Shown here piece after piece: positions 11,155 to 20,737 of a stretch of DNA of 64,000 nt. How positions within the stretch are numbered: the stretch's first letter is position 1; every line of letters begins with the position of its first letter. The position numbers and the translations under genes are program-made. The notes beneath the pieces were generated by a model. It was not told the DNA's origin. It searched no databases and worked only from the letters and a program-made list of their open reading frames with translations. Origin of the DNA: Sthenelais limicola (taxonomy: Eukaryota; Annelida; Polychaeta; Phyllodocida; Sigalionidae); assembly GCA_942159475.1 (NCBI GenBank), contig OW804102.1, positions 26,914,873 through 26,978,872 on the forward strand. The letters run 5' to 3'.

Positions 11155-11690
11155 TTATATGGAGGAAGAGGGAGGAGGGGAGGAGGAGGAGCGGGGGTAA
11201 GGGAGGAGGAGGAGCAGGGGAGGAGGAGGACTAGGGGTAGGAGCAGACGGAGGGTTAGGAGTTGGAGGCGGAGGAGCAGGGGGGAGGAGCAGGGGGAGGA
11301 GCAGGGGGGAGGAGGACTAGGGGTAGGAGCAGACGGAGGGTTAGGAGTTGGAGGCGGAGGAGCAGGGGGGAGGAGCAGGGGGGAGAGGCAGAAGCAGGGG
11401 GGAGGAGCATGGGGGGGGGGGAGTGGCGGGAGCAGGGGGAATGGCGGGAGCAGCAGGGGGGAGAGGCGGGAGTAGGGGGAGGAGCAGGGGGGAGAGGCGG
11501 GAGCAGGGGGGAGGAGCAGGGGGGAGAGGCGGGAGCAGGGGGGAGGAGCAGGGGGAGTGGCGGGAGCAGGGGGAGGAGCAGGGGGAGGAGCAGGGGGAGA
11601 GACGGGAGCAGGGGGAGGAGCAGGGGGAGGAGCAGGGGGAGAGACGGGAGCAGGGGGAGGAGCAGGGGGAGGAGAAGCGGGAGGAGGATC
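11155..11690. repeat. Purine-rich minisatellite
   Basis: Degenerate GGAGGAGCAGGGGG and GAGAGGCGGGAGCAGG units of 12-30 bp. A block of about 80 bp (from AGGAGGACTAGGGGTAGG) occurs at about 11224 and again at 11309. Here the purines are on the plus strand, opposite to the arrays at 6.6-10.2 kb. The frames of 111-207 codons are compositional. Confidence 0.88.
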
Positions 11691-11932
11691 AGTTGGATCA
11701 GTTGTACAATCTTGTAATCACACGTCAAGTCAGCTTGTTCAAGTGCTTCTTGTGCCCAGGTTCCTATGTCCAGTATTCACCAACCTCTACCATGCCACTT
11801 TCTCAGTCATCCATCCATGTAATACATTGGTTTAGTCCATTTTGGATCAGATTTTGGGTGAATTTGCGTTCAATTGCTGGAGTACAGACCGTGACTGTAC
11901 CCATGGTCTATATTTGTTTTTCCATGCCTCCC

Positions 11933-11994
11933 ATTGGCTACCTACCCAAAGCCCGACCCACAGTCTACTGACAGTGATGGACGCTTCCCATTGG
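11933..11994. promoter_or_regulatory. Two inverted CCAAT boxes, promoter-like
   Basis: CCCATTGG occurs at 11930-11937 and 11987-11994, 57 bp apart, the second beside CCCCGCGCGACAC. Paired CCAAT boxes in a CpG-bearing patch are typical NF-Y promoter context, but no TATA box or transcript evidence is available. Confidence 0.3.
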
Positions 11995-12128
11995 TCCCCG
12001 CGCGACACACCCACTGCCTGCCGCCATGCTGCATATCCAAGTAAAATATGGCACAGTTTTCTCCGCAATGAGTGGCGTCGAATGTGTGAATGTAAAAAGG
12101 TGGTGTTGGATGTGTTAACTGATGACAG
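11977..12128 (+). CDS. Possible first exon, unrecognised
   Basis: From ATG at 11977 a frame runs 50 codons to GATGACAG|GTTAGTAAAG, a good donor-like site at 12128/12129. Residues include SKIWHSFLRNEWRRMCECKK, which has mixed, protein-like composition. A competing start with a strong context (GCCGCCATGC, 12026) opens a different 30-codon frame ending at 12118. The upstream CCAAT boxes fit a promoter, although the second overlaps this exon. No family recognised; a chance frame is at least as likely. Confidence 0.2.
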
Positions 12129-12360
12129 GTTAGTAAAGAATGACTTGTTGTTTGTGTAAGGTTAAATTATGGATGGGATCTGATCCATTATGGACTAAAA
12201 TCAATAAACAACTCAGATTTTACCCCCTCTCCTAAAATCTTCGTTGTTTATTGCTATAGCAGTTGGGGGTTGAGGGAGTTGTTACCGTGTGAGAAGATGT
12301 TGTGCCCAGTGGCAGAAACACCTGGTAGACATGAGACATAGATGTGCTGCTGGTGTGCAT

Positions 12361-12462
12361 GTCCTATATATAGCTGGTTACATCACATCATGGCACGGAA
12401 TGGGGGACATCTGGGTTATAGCTGGTTACATCACAGCATGGCATGGAATGGGGGACATTTGT
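12361..12462. repeat. 50-bp tandem duplication
   Basis: ATAGCTGGTTACATCACA followed by TGGCAYGGAATGGGGGACAT occurs twice in direct order about 48 bp apart. Confidence 0.8.
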
Positions 12463-12584
12463 ATATCAGTCCTCCATGTTACCCAATGCTCACAGGTACG
12501 CTAAGGGCAGCACGCTAGTGTTAAGTAAGATTCTTCTCTCAGAATGGATGGACTCTTACTCCACACCAACAACAATTTAAAAAT

Positions 12585-13488
12585 GTGATGTGTTCCAGGA
12601 AAATTGATATTTTTCAAAGTGTTTTATTCACAAGATCTCTTTGTACAAATGTTCTCATCTTTGGGGTATCTACCATTGAGAGTGGTATACATGCATTTAC
12701 TAAATTTCGAGACCGTGCATTTAAAGTGACACATACCACTGAGCTCCCGATTTGGGGAAAGTTTACCTGAATTTCAACTATGTTCTAGATTAGTAAATTT
12801 GTAATGTATACCCGGGAGCATTAATGTAGAAATTACATATATTGTGTGTATTTAAGTGTTTAAAACTACAATTTCGTAGGGTACTGGAGTCACCCTACCC
12901 CAACTGCCAGACAGTTAGGGAAGGTCCCAGACGCCTCTTATCTTAATGAGAGTTAAGTGATACCAGCTGGATGGGACAGGTAGTATATGTCACTATGTAA
13001 CTCCTGCCTCGCTCCTAGTTCACCATGCACTGAGGGCAGCACTTTATGGTCAAGTTACTTCTCTCTCAGATTTGAATTCCTCAATGGAATCTCTGCCACA
13101 TTCTTCATTAACAAATATCAATTAATCTAAGGAATATATAGAGTTGGTATTCCAACACAAATGTTCTTACTTGTGCAGGTAATCGAAAACTTACAAACAT
13201 ATTTCTAAATGATATATAGTCAAATAGTGTCCATAGCCACTTTAAATATATTCTTGCATTTCTTAAGACATCTTGTAGAGCCTATTATGTTACTTTATTA
13301 GTAATGATCGTCCACCCAGAAATATTGCAAACCTTTTTTTCAAAAATGAAAAAATAAAATGTTAAATATAGATATATAACTAATGTTTACTATCATTAGA
13401 ATCGGCTTCATCTCATCTTTTCAAATATATTGATACCTTGAAATTCATTTTTTGCAACATGTGACTCAGTTTTCTTTAACACATCACA
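12585..13488 (+). mobile_element. MITE family B split by a 500-bp insert
   Basis: The left part (12585 to about 12730) starts GTGATGTGTTCCAGG. The right part (about 13235 to 13488) ends GTGACTCAGTTTTC...CACATCAC. Between them is about 500 bp of unrelated sequence with no visible inverted ends. Either a later insertion or two independent fragments. Confidence 0.6.
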
Positions 13489-13637
13489 TCTTTGTGTGTC
13501 TCCTCACTCCTCCATGTTACCCAATGCTTACAGGTACACTAAGGGCAGCACGCTATTGTTAAGTAAGATTCTTATACCAGAATGGATGGACTTCTCCATC
13601 CAAACGACATTTGCAAATTGCAAATGAAGCTATATAT

Positions 13638-13873
13638 GGGTCAGATTTTCAGAAGATGTACAATTCTCCTTCACCAATCTTCTCAAATAACCCACATTTA
13701 AGACAAAACTCAGCTTCAAAAATGCAGTTTAACATAACAGAACTGATACTTTAAATCAATGCGATACCAAATATACTCAGATATACCTGGTATTGATCAT
13801 TTTTCAGCCTAATTTAGCAGAATTTCCTAAATGTGCAGAGCTGCCAATAGTACTTTTTCTAAAAATCTTACCC
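13638..13873 (-). mobile_element. MITE family A with ATAT duplication
   Basis: GGGTCAGATTTTCAG to AATCTTACCC, reverse orientation, flanked on both sides by ATAT (13634-13637 and 13874-13877). Confidence 0.85.
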
Positions 13874-13926
13874 ATATGAGTCACGTCGTCAGAAGATGTG
13901 TGTAGCATGTTTAGGACTATCTTAAT

Positions 13927-14153
13927 GAGTCAGATCGTCAGAAAATGTACAATAGGCTTTCACAAATCCTCTCAAATGACCCAAATCTAACACAAAAATG
14001 AGGTTCAGAATACAGTTTATCATATCAGAAATAAAACATCACAATACCAAATATACCCAGATATACCTAGTATTGATCATTTTTCAGGCGAATTTAGCAG
14101 GATTTCCTACAAGTGTAGAGCTGCCAATTGTACATTTTCTGACGATCTGACCC
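13927..14153 (-). mobile_element. MITE family A
   Basis: GAGTCAGATCGTCAG to GACGATCTGACCC. Flanks TAAT and TTAT differ at one position. The CRE-type MITE follows within 3 bp. Confidence 0.8.
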
Positions 14154-14156
14154 TTA

Positions 14157-14481
14157 TACATAGTATTCACTGACGTCACGGCGCTCGCCGCGGCTTGCCA
14201 TAATGTGGGTCAACTTTAGCTGGACATGAGTGCTCCAAGCCCCAAAAATGCTGTTTTTCGGCAGTTTTCACCTCCGAAAGTTTTAGAGGATGTTATATAT
14301 AAAGTATGCTGATAGGTTATATGGTCATTTTTTAGTGTGTCATGATGGAATAATGAGTATAATTGCCATTAGCAAACATTCAAAACGGGAAATCCTGTCT
14401 CCTGCTATCTATGCAGCCACACAGTATGGCTGCCAGTGAGGATAGCTGCTGACTGGGGTGACGTCATGTGAATACTATGTA
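14157..14481. mobile_element. MITE family I, CRE palindrome in both ends
   Basis: Ends are TACATAGTATTCACTGACGT and, read inward from the other side, TACATAGTATTCACATGACG. Both continue to the palindrome TGACGTCA, and TA flanks both sides (14155-14156, 14482-14483). About 325 bp, no coding capacity. TGACGTCA is the core CREB/ATF site, so this element would add two such sites wherever it lands. Confidence 0.75.
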
Positions 14482-14629
14482 TACATGAGTGCACTAGCCC
14501 ACCCGGCTGTTGTTGGACCATAGGCTGTTCCATAACTATAAGAGGAGATTGTAACCATTGGATAGATCACACGATATAAGATTATCAGGCAATTTATTAT
14601 ACATGCATTGCTCTGAAAACAACGTATAT

Positions 14630-14864
14630 GGGTCAGATTTTCCAACAATGTACAATTGGCAGCTGTACACATTTAGTAAATTCTGCTAAATTAGGCTGCA
14701 ATTGAGTCAATACTAGGTAAATTCGAGTATATTTGGCATTGCATTGATTCTAGCAATCTGGTTGGTTAGGTTGAACTGTATTTTGAACGGAATTTTCGTC
14801 TGAAATTTGGGTTATTTGAGAGGATTGGTGAAGGCGATTTGTACATTTTCTGGAGAATTCACTC
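14630..14864 (+). mobile_element. MITE family A with ATAT duplication
   Basis: GGGTCAGATTTTCCA to GAATTCACTC, forward orientation, flanked by ATAT on both sides (14626-14629, 14865-14868). Confidence 0.85.
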
Positions 14865-15395
14865 ATATCAAGAGTCAGTTATGCACAGTGCGTATTTCAC
14901 TAGTGAGTTATAAGGGGCTCTCTTGGCAATCTGTTTTGTTACTAAGATTACCGCTGAAATTCAAATTTATGACTCAATTTGTTTCTATTCTTAGAATTGA
15001 AAGTATATGATAGATCTGGTAAAGAACACGTTGGTTTCAGTCGCTTAGAATATTGCACTCATTGGTACGCAACGCAATTTAAAAATATTAAATAAAAATC
15101 CGATGCAAACTGCTTCGATTAAAACAAATTTCATCGATTGCAATTTAACATAAAAAGTGTTGAATTTGAATCTTTATAACAATAATAGTAATAGATTTAC
15201 ATTTCTATAAGACATTTACAAAGGTAGATATAAGTGTCGACTTGAGGTTGAATGTAAAAGATATAAAAAGGAGTATTATCTGTAAAGTGTACAGAGCAAA
15301 ATTATTTCTATAGGTGTGCGCATTCACAAAAAACATGGCCAGATTAGCCCATGGCATAAACATGCCTGGATTGCAGTAGCAGAATCCGTTTTTTT
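14865..15395. other. No recognised feature
   Basis: AT-rich unique-looking sequence; no frame, array or inverted ends found. Confidence 0.4.
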
Positions 15396-15533
15396 GAATG
15401 CAACCAATCTAAAATGTTATTTTGATTGGTTGCGTAAATTTAGTTGCGCCAATCAACGACGCCCATTTCATGACGCAACATTGTAAGCGCTTGTTTTTGC
15501 CGAGTCTGAGGGTTGCGAGACATGCAATGAAGG
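15396..15533 (+). promoter_or_regulatory. CCAAT cluster with CpG-rich patch, promoter-like
   Basis: CCAAT at 15404, ATTGG at 15425 and CCAAT at 15449; the first two are the arms of a hairpin (GCAACCAATC / GATTGGTTGC). CpGs are denser than in flanking DNA (TTGCGCC, CGACGCC, TGACGCAAC, AAGCGCTT). It ends at ATGAAG|GTAAATAAC, a donor-like site at 15532/15533. Could be a promoter plus short first exon; a foldback MITE is an alternative. Confidence 0.3.
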
Positions 15534-15846
15534 TAAATAACTCATAAATAACTCTTAAATATATATCATGGCATAAAAATATAACTAAACTTGAGCTGCA
15601 TATGGTTCGGCACTTGTGAAAGACACTCACCAAAAGCCACAAGCGTTTTGTGAATCCGTTGCCCCATATGCATCTTGCGTTTAGTTATATCTTAATATGT
15701 AGGAAACATGTACACTCAGCAGCAGCAAGTAGAAGAAGAAAGGAATGTGGGGGCGGGGCCTGAGGGCTGAATAACGCTAATCAATGGGTTGACCTTGAAC
15801 ACATCATTACCACATATTGGACACGTCTCAAGTCGACTTCACATTT

Positions 15847-16283
15847 GTAATGTGTTCCAGGATGATGAGTCACAAGTCACAAAATTGATATTTCTCAGAG
15901 TAGTTTATCCCTAAGATAGCTGTGGAGGAATTTTCTCATTTGGGGGATATGTAATGCATCAGGTAGCATGCAAGTACCAATCACAAGGCGGTGTCTTAAA
16001 TTTGTCCTTGATTGCAATGTTTTTTTTAAAAAAAGATTGTCCTTGCATTTCTAAGGTCATCCTACATAGTATGCATAGCTACTATACTAGTAATTGTTCA
16101 CACAGAAACATTGCAAATCTTTTTTTCAAAACTAAAGATAACTAACTTAAAATCTAGAAATACTTATTAGATGTCATATTGTCTACGACCATTAGAATTG
16201 GCTTGATCTCATCGTTTAAAAAATGATGATAGCTCAAAATCCATTTTTGGCGACTTGTGTATCATTTTCCTGTGACACATCAC
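15847..16283 (+). mobile_element. MITE family B, reference copy
   Basis: About 437 bp. The left end GTAATGTGTTCCAGG is followed by GAGTCACAAGTCAC; the right end is GCGACTTGTGTATCATTTTC then ACACATCAC, giving imperfect inverted ends of about 40 bp. ATTT flanks both sides (15843-15846, 16284-16287). Internal hallmarks are TCCTTGCATTTCTAAGGTCA, ATTGCAAATCTTTTTTTC and GAATTGGCTTGATCTCATC. No coding capacity. Confidence 0.85.
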
Positions 16284-16427
16284 ATTTTATCAGCACAGAT
16301 ATATAGTAAAACGTAATCATCAAAATGCTAAAATCAACAACAATTTGACAATGTTTTATAATTGATACAATATGAGTAGTATTGTAAGTTATGATCATAT
16401 TTATAAACCCACATGTTTGACTAAACT

Positions 16428-16849
16428 AATAGGAGACTTGCATGTGCCGCTGCGCATGTCTATTACTGTGCATCCTGGGATCGATTCTGTTGAAATCTGA
16501 CAGACAAACAGTTGGCAACATTTTTATCGAAACTTGCGAGAATGATGTCCCCAATATCGTAGCTTGTGTAATGATTTATGAAAACCAGATGCATGATGGG
16601 AAAGATGGGGACTTGTGTTATGGGAACCTGTATAAGACTTGAATATTGACATTAGAGAATAAATATGATTTGATTTTTGATTTTGAAAATATTTTATTCA
16701 GGACATAGACATTTTCACACATCAGTACGAATATTTCCAATATTACATGCTGAACATGGCATGTTTTCTATACATTTTCCACCGTACCATTAGCCCTATA
16801 ATTACATGCGAATCAAGAATCAAAATGGCGGTTATGCAAGTCCTCTATT
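16428..16849 (-). mobile_element. MITE family C with nested retroposon tail
   Basis: Reverse-orientation copy from AATAGGAGACTTGCAT to TATGCAAGTCCTCTATT. Interrupted at about 16662-16735 by a minus-strand retroposon tail. The 66-codon frame over its left half is a by-product. Confidence 0.8.
16662..16738 (-). mobile_element. Retroposon 3' tail, (GAATAAAATATTTT) family
   Basis: Reverse strand reads AAAATGTCTATGTCCTGAAT, then AAAATATTTTC, then a (AAATC)n-like tail. The same tail occurs at about 17890(-), 56067(+) and 60272(+). It sits inside a family C MITE, so it is younger than that MITE. Confidence 0.65.
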
Positions 16850-17104
16850 CACATAAAACTTATTGTTAACTGTTTTTGCTTCAATAAATGTTATTCAAAT
16901 GAAACATATAACCTTCAGTGAGTAAGGAATAATGCAGACAGAGAGATATTTATGTTCACACCTGGTAAAAACAGGCGACGATCATTGCATCTCACAGTAA
17001 CGATGGACCCAAGTCAATGAAGTCTCTTTACGCTTTCTTTGCCTCAGACATCAACAGCTTTGTCTTCAGAACACAATTATTTCTTATGAAAGCCTGTCTT
17101 TCAG

Positions 17105-17254
17105 GTTTGGAGTCATGGCTTGGAAGATTCCATCACGCACTGGAATACACTCAGCTGGGCGACTACGGCCTTGAATGTAATACAGGCAATGCTGAGGGAA
17201 CAGTGCTGGGTTTATTTCTTTGCAATTATTTATAAGTTAGTGACCACTATATAG
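17105..17254 (+). CDS. Possible terminal exon, unrecognised
   Basis: A pyrimidine-containing acceptor, GCCTGTCTTTCAG, ends at 17104. The frame then runs 49 codons to TAG at 17252-17254. It starts VWSHGLEDSITHWNTLSW and contains a hydrophobic stretch near the end (CWVYFFAIIYKLV), so it could be the C-terminus of a membrane protein. An in-frame TGA at 17087 bounds it upstream. No family recognised and no partner exon found. Confidence 0.2.
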   Translation, partial: VWSHGLEDSITHWNTLSWATTALNVIQAMLREQCWVYFFAIIYKLVTTI

Positions 17255-17313
17255 CCACTATACGGGTCAGATGCATGATGACCACTATATAGCCACTATA
17301 CGGGTCAGATCAT
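17243..17313. repeat. 37-bp tandem duplication
   Basis: GACCACTATATAGCCACTAT followed by ACGGGTCAGAT occurs twice; the second copy starts the family A element at 17302. The left end of the MITE was duplicated together with its flank. Confidence 0.85.
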
Positions 17314-17534
17314 CGGAACATGTACAATTGGCTGCTCTAGAGATTTAGTAAATTCTGCTAAATTAGGCTGAAAATGGTCAATACTAGGTATATCTGAGTA
17401 TATTTGGTATTGCCTTGATTCAAACAATCTGTTCGGTTATGTTGAACTGTATTTTGAACCTCACTTTTGCTTTAATTAGGGTTATTTGAGAGGATTGGTG
17501 AAGGCGAATTGTACATTTTCTGGCGATTTCACCC
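17302..17534 (+). mobile_element. MITE family A
   Basis: GGGTCAGATCATCGG to GATTTCACCC, forward orientation. Flanks ATAC and ATAT differ at one position. Confidence 0.82.
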
Positions 17535-17691
17535 ATATATATACCAACCAGTGTTGAGTAGAGGGAGTGAGAGCTTCTCATCGAGCAGCTCTTATATAAT
17601 CCTATTAGACAGAGAGAGAGAGCCTGTCGTGTCAGTCAATGCAAAGTGTTCCCCCCAGGAACACCCCAGTCAGATACAGGGAAGATATTAT

Positions 17692-18132
17692 GTGAAGTGT
17701 TTCAGGGAAATAAGTCATAAAACGCAAAATTAATACTTTTCATAGCATTTTGTTCAAAAGATGTCTTTGTAGGAATGTTTTCATTTTCGGGGTATCTAAT
17801 GCTCCTAGTCGTATTTGTAAATAAATGTACCAAATTTCAAGATGTGTATTAGATATATCTTCCTATAGAGTATTAAGTTACTTTATTAGTAATTTTAGAT
17901 TTAGAAAATATTTTATTCAGGTACAGTATGAATTTTCTCAGGACACCCAGAACTGTCGCAAACTTTTGTTTTAAAAAATAAAGATATCAAACTTGAAATA
18001 TAGAAATACTCATTAGCTGTTCTAATGTTTACTATCATTAGAATCGGCTTGATCCCATTTTTAAAAAAAGATATGATGATATCTCAAATATTTCTTTTGC
18101 GACTTGTAACTCATTTCCCCGTGAACCATCAC
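17692..18132 (+). mobile_element. MITE family B with nested retroposon tail
   Basis: GTGAAGTGTTTCAGG to GTAACTCATTTCCC...CCATCAC. The reading is broken at about 17890-17945 by a minus-strand retroposon tail. Flanks are TTAT and ATAT. Confidence 0.8.
17890..17946 (-). mobile_element. Retroposon 3' tail, nested in MITE B
   Basis: Reverse strand carries CTGAATAAAATATTTTC and AAATCTAAAAT. AATTTT repeats on both sides (about 17891 and 17931), a possible short target duplication. Confidence 0.55.
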
Positions 18133-18360
18133 ATATTATTATTAGGGAATCGGCTTTTCCTACCCATAGCTAATATACATATAATATATCGTGTGTTATG
18201 GTATTATTTCTGTTAATTCCTGGATTGGGAAGAAGTACTTTCACAACTTCATCACACTTCCATAACTTTCAATCAGGAAATTTTTGTAGAAACTTCCAGA
18301 AGCTTATCCCGCTCTCAGTACTGACATGGTAGACATATCCCTCTCTACGCTGATATATAT

Positions 18361-18595
18361 GGGGCAGGTTTTCAGAAAATGTACAATTCAACTTCACCAA
18401 TCCTCTAAAAAAACCCACATTTCAGACAAGAATAAAGTTCAAAATACATTTCAAACTAACCAAACAGATTGCTAGAAGGAATGCATTGCCGAATATACTT
18501 AAATTTAGCTAGTATTGACTAAATTGCAGTCTAATCTAGCAGAATTTAATAAATGTGTACAGCTCCCAATTGTACATTTTCCGGAAATCTCACCC
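18361..18595 (-). mobile_element. MITE family A with ATAT duplication
   Basis: GGGGCAGGTTTTCAG to GAAATCTCACCC, flanked by ATAT on both sides (18357-18360, 18596-18599). The 84-codon frame from 18515 starts inside it. Confidence 0.85.
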
Positions 18596-18639
18596 ATATA
18601 TCCTGACAACTATATCTTCTCTTATAGAGGCACCTTCAG

Positions 18640-18769
18640 TATAAAAGGGGTGGGCGGGTGGAGCCAGCAGGAGCTTTCCCCTGTTAGACACAGTCCCATG
18701 AAGAGCAGAGCACAGTTTTTGAATGTCTTCCCTAATATCTCATGTTTTAGCCACTGTTTGTTTACGTAA
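18640..18769 (+). promoter_or_regulatory. TATA box with downstream mini-ORF
   Basis: TATAAAAG at 18640-18647 is followed by GGGTGGGCGGGTGGAG. A 23-codon frame begins at ATG 18698 (MKSRAQFLNVF...) and ends at 18769. A TATA box, GC-rich patch and an ATG 58 bp on look promoter-like, but a short motif can occur by chance. Confidence 0.2.
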
Positions 18770-19190
18770 CTAGCCACAGATATAAATGAATATATAGAGG
18801 CAATGGTGTCTACTTACATTAAAAATCGTAGTCCTCCTTACATCACTAATTCATTAACTCCATTGGAAATATGACTGTTACACATTTAAACTGAAACAAT
18901 TAGCTGTCAATCAAGGCACCAATCACATGACACAACAACACCACATGGGGGGAGGAGTATTGGCATTTGCTTTGTATACACTGGTTACTTATAAGTTCCT
19001 TATGTCTATCTGACTGGAAGGGCCATGTGCCCCTGATAACAACTGTTTTGGTTTGAGGTATTATCTATGCAAGAGTACCATGTGACCGGCTGTGCCCGCC
19101 TCCCCGACCTTTATCACAAGTTGGGAATGATTAATGGGACCCAGCATAAATTCCCCTTTAACTCAGGCAGTAAAAGCCATGGACCTTATA
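18770..19190. other. No recognised feature
   Basis: Unique-looking sequence. A 63-codon frame from 19067 runs into the dispersed repeat at 19195 and is unsupported. Confidence 0.35.
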
Positions 19191-19194
19191 ACAC

Positions 19195-19531
19195 TCATGT
19201 GCTGCAGTTGCCTTTACCTTCAGCATTGTATGTCACACTTGGTCAAAGTGGTGCATAACATGTAAATTATGTCACCCTTGGCGCATACAACGAGTAGGTC
19301 TGCCAAAAAGTGAAATTACTTCTTTTATATTCATTTATTTATATTTTTATTCACTAATGGTGTGTAATAAATATGGAACAAAGCTCGGGTGAAGTCTGCA
19401 CCTCGGGAGTGCAGAAGATCTCGGGCTTACGCCCTTTAACTTCCCGCACTCCCTTGGTCACTAACAAGTGTACAGACTTCCCCCTTGCTATGTTCCATCT
19501 ATTTATGTCCTCTCTATCTCCTGTGTTTCAG
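19195..19531 (+). mobile_element. Dispersed repeat family H, with inner foldback
   Basis: From TGCTGCAGTTGCCTTTACC onward this matches 32590-32870 closely. The inner part (about 19370-19503) is a foldback: ATGGAACAAAGCTCGGGTGA on the left pairs with GGGGGAAGTCTGTACAC/TTGCTATGTTCCAT on the right. The 3' edge is TCTATCTCCTGTGTTTCAG, a good acceptor-like sequence. Confidence 0.75.
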
Positions 19532-19575
19532 CGGCAGCGGCTGTAGCATTGCCCCTCTACAGTTAGTTCCATTAA

Positions 19576-19931
19576 AGCTGCAACCTCAGGTAACATTGGT
19601 CAAAAACTAAACATTTTCTACTTTTTGTTCCATTCTTTTTCAACCAAAATTAAAGTCATTTGACCAAAACTGTGTAGGATTTCGTTCAGTTGCTTTTGCT
19701 ACAGGGCTACTAAGACGTCCTCATTTGTATATGAAGGACCTGCCCAAATCCATTCATGCAATGACTTCACTTATTATCGCCCAAAAGTGGCACTTGTCTC
19801 TCGGTGATTAGACTTCAAATTCATGTATAAACACAAAACAGGAGCAGAATAATGATAAATTCAGTTGTATAAGTCACAATATGAGTGAATTTGGTAAGAT
19901 TTGTATTCTCATAATAGCAGAGAATGCAGCT
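19576..19931 (+). mobile_element. MITE family G (TTAA type), reference copy
   Basis: AGCTGCAACCTCAGG to GAGAATGCAGCT, with TTAA on each side (19572-19575, 19932-19935). Internal blocks TTTTGCTACAGGGCTAC, ACGTCCTCATTTGTAT and GACTTCACTTATTATCGC recur at 2079, 28348 and 57690. TTAA targets are used by piggyBac-, Kolobok- and Sola3-type transposases; the ends alone do not decide which. Confidence 0.8.
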
Positions 19932-20214
19932 TTAACACACGATAGCACTATTTATAAGCATCAGTAATGTTCCACCACTCAAGCATGAGCTACTCTCCAG
20001 CATAAAGAGCCACTCCCCAGCAGTATATTTACTCCCCCCTTGGCCTCGGTGTGTCAGGATAAATGTAGGAAAACTGAGAGTTAAAGCCGCTGCCACAAGT
20101 GAGCTGTGTTTAGGGAGCTGCTGCTCCTCTGTTTGACACCAGCTCATCACTTAGTCTCGAGCTACTCACCGCTTCCCAGACCACTATAGCCCTGTAACAT
20201 GATAGGGCCTATAT

Positions 20215-20449
20215 GGGTCAGATTGTCAGAAGATATACACTCAGCAGCTCTACAAATTTGCTAACTTCTGCTAAATTAGACTGAGAAATTATGAATAATG
20301 AATATATCAGAGTATCATTAGCAGTGTGTTGATTAACAATGTTCCTTTCAGTGAGTTAAACTGTATTTTGAACGTCACTTTTCTCTTAAATTTTGGTCAT
20401 TTGGGAGAATTTATGGAGGTGAATTGTAGATTTTCTGACGATCTGAGCC
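20215..20449 (+). mobile_element. MITE family A with ATAT duplication
   Basis: GGGTCAGATTGTCAG to GACGATCTGAGCC, flanked by ATAT (20211-20214, 20450-20453). Confidence 0.85.
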
Positions 20450-20583
20450 ATATGAGTGTTCTGGGGGGGGGGGGGGGTGCAGTAACAGGCCTCATGTGGG
20501 TATAATGTTAGAGTGGGTGGGGTGGAACCCGTCATGTATCACCCTCTCAGCCGGTCTGCCTTTAATTCACCGTGTCTGCCTTT

Positions 20584-20737
20584 AATAGGGGATGTGCATA
20601 GCCGTCAATTTTTCACATCATGCATTTGGTTTTCATAGATCATTTTTACAAGCTACAATATTAGTGAGAGCATTCTTGCAATTCTCGATGAAAATGTTCC
20701 TAAATATTTGTATGTGAGATTTCAACAGAATTTGTCT
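20584..20737 (+). mobile_element. MITE family C, internally deleted
   Basis: AATAGGGGATGTGCATAGCC joins directly to CATCATGCATTTGGTTTTC and runs to GAGATTTCAACAGAAT. The middle and right end are lost. The right edge runs into the 28-bp satellite. Confidence 0.75.
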
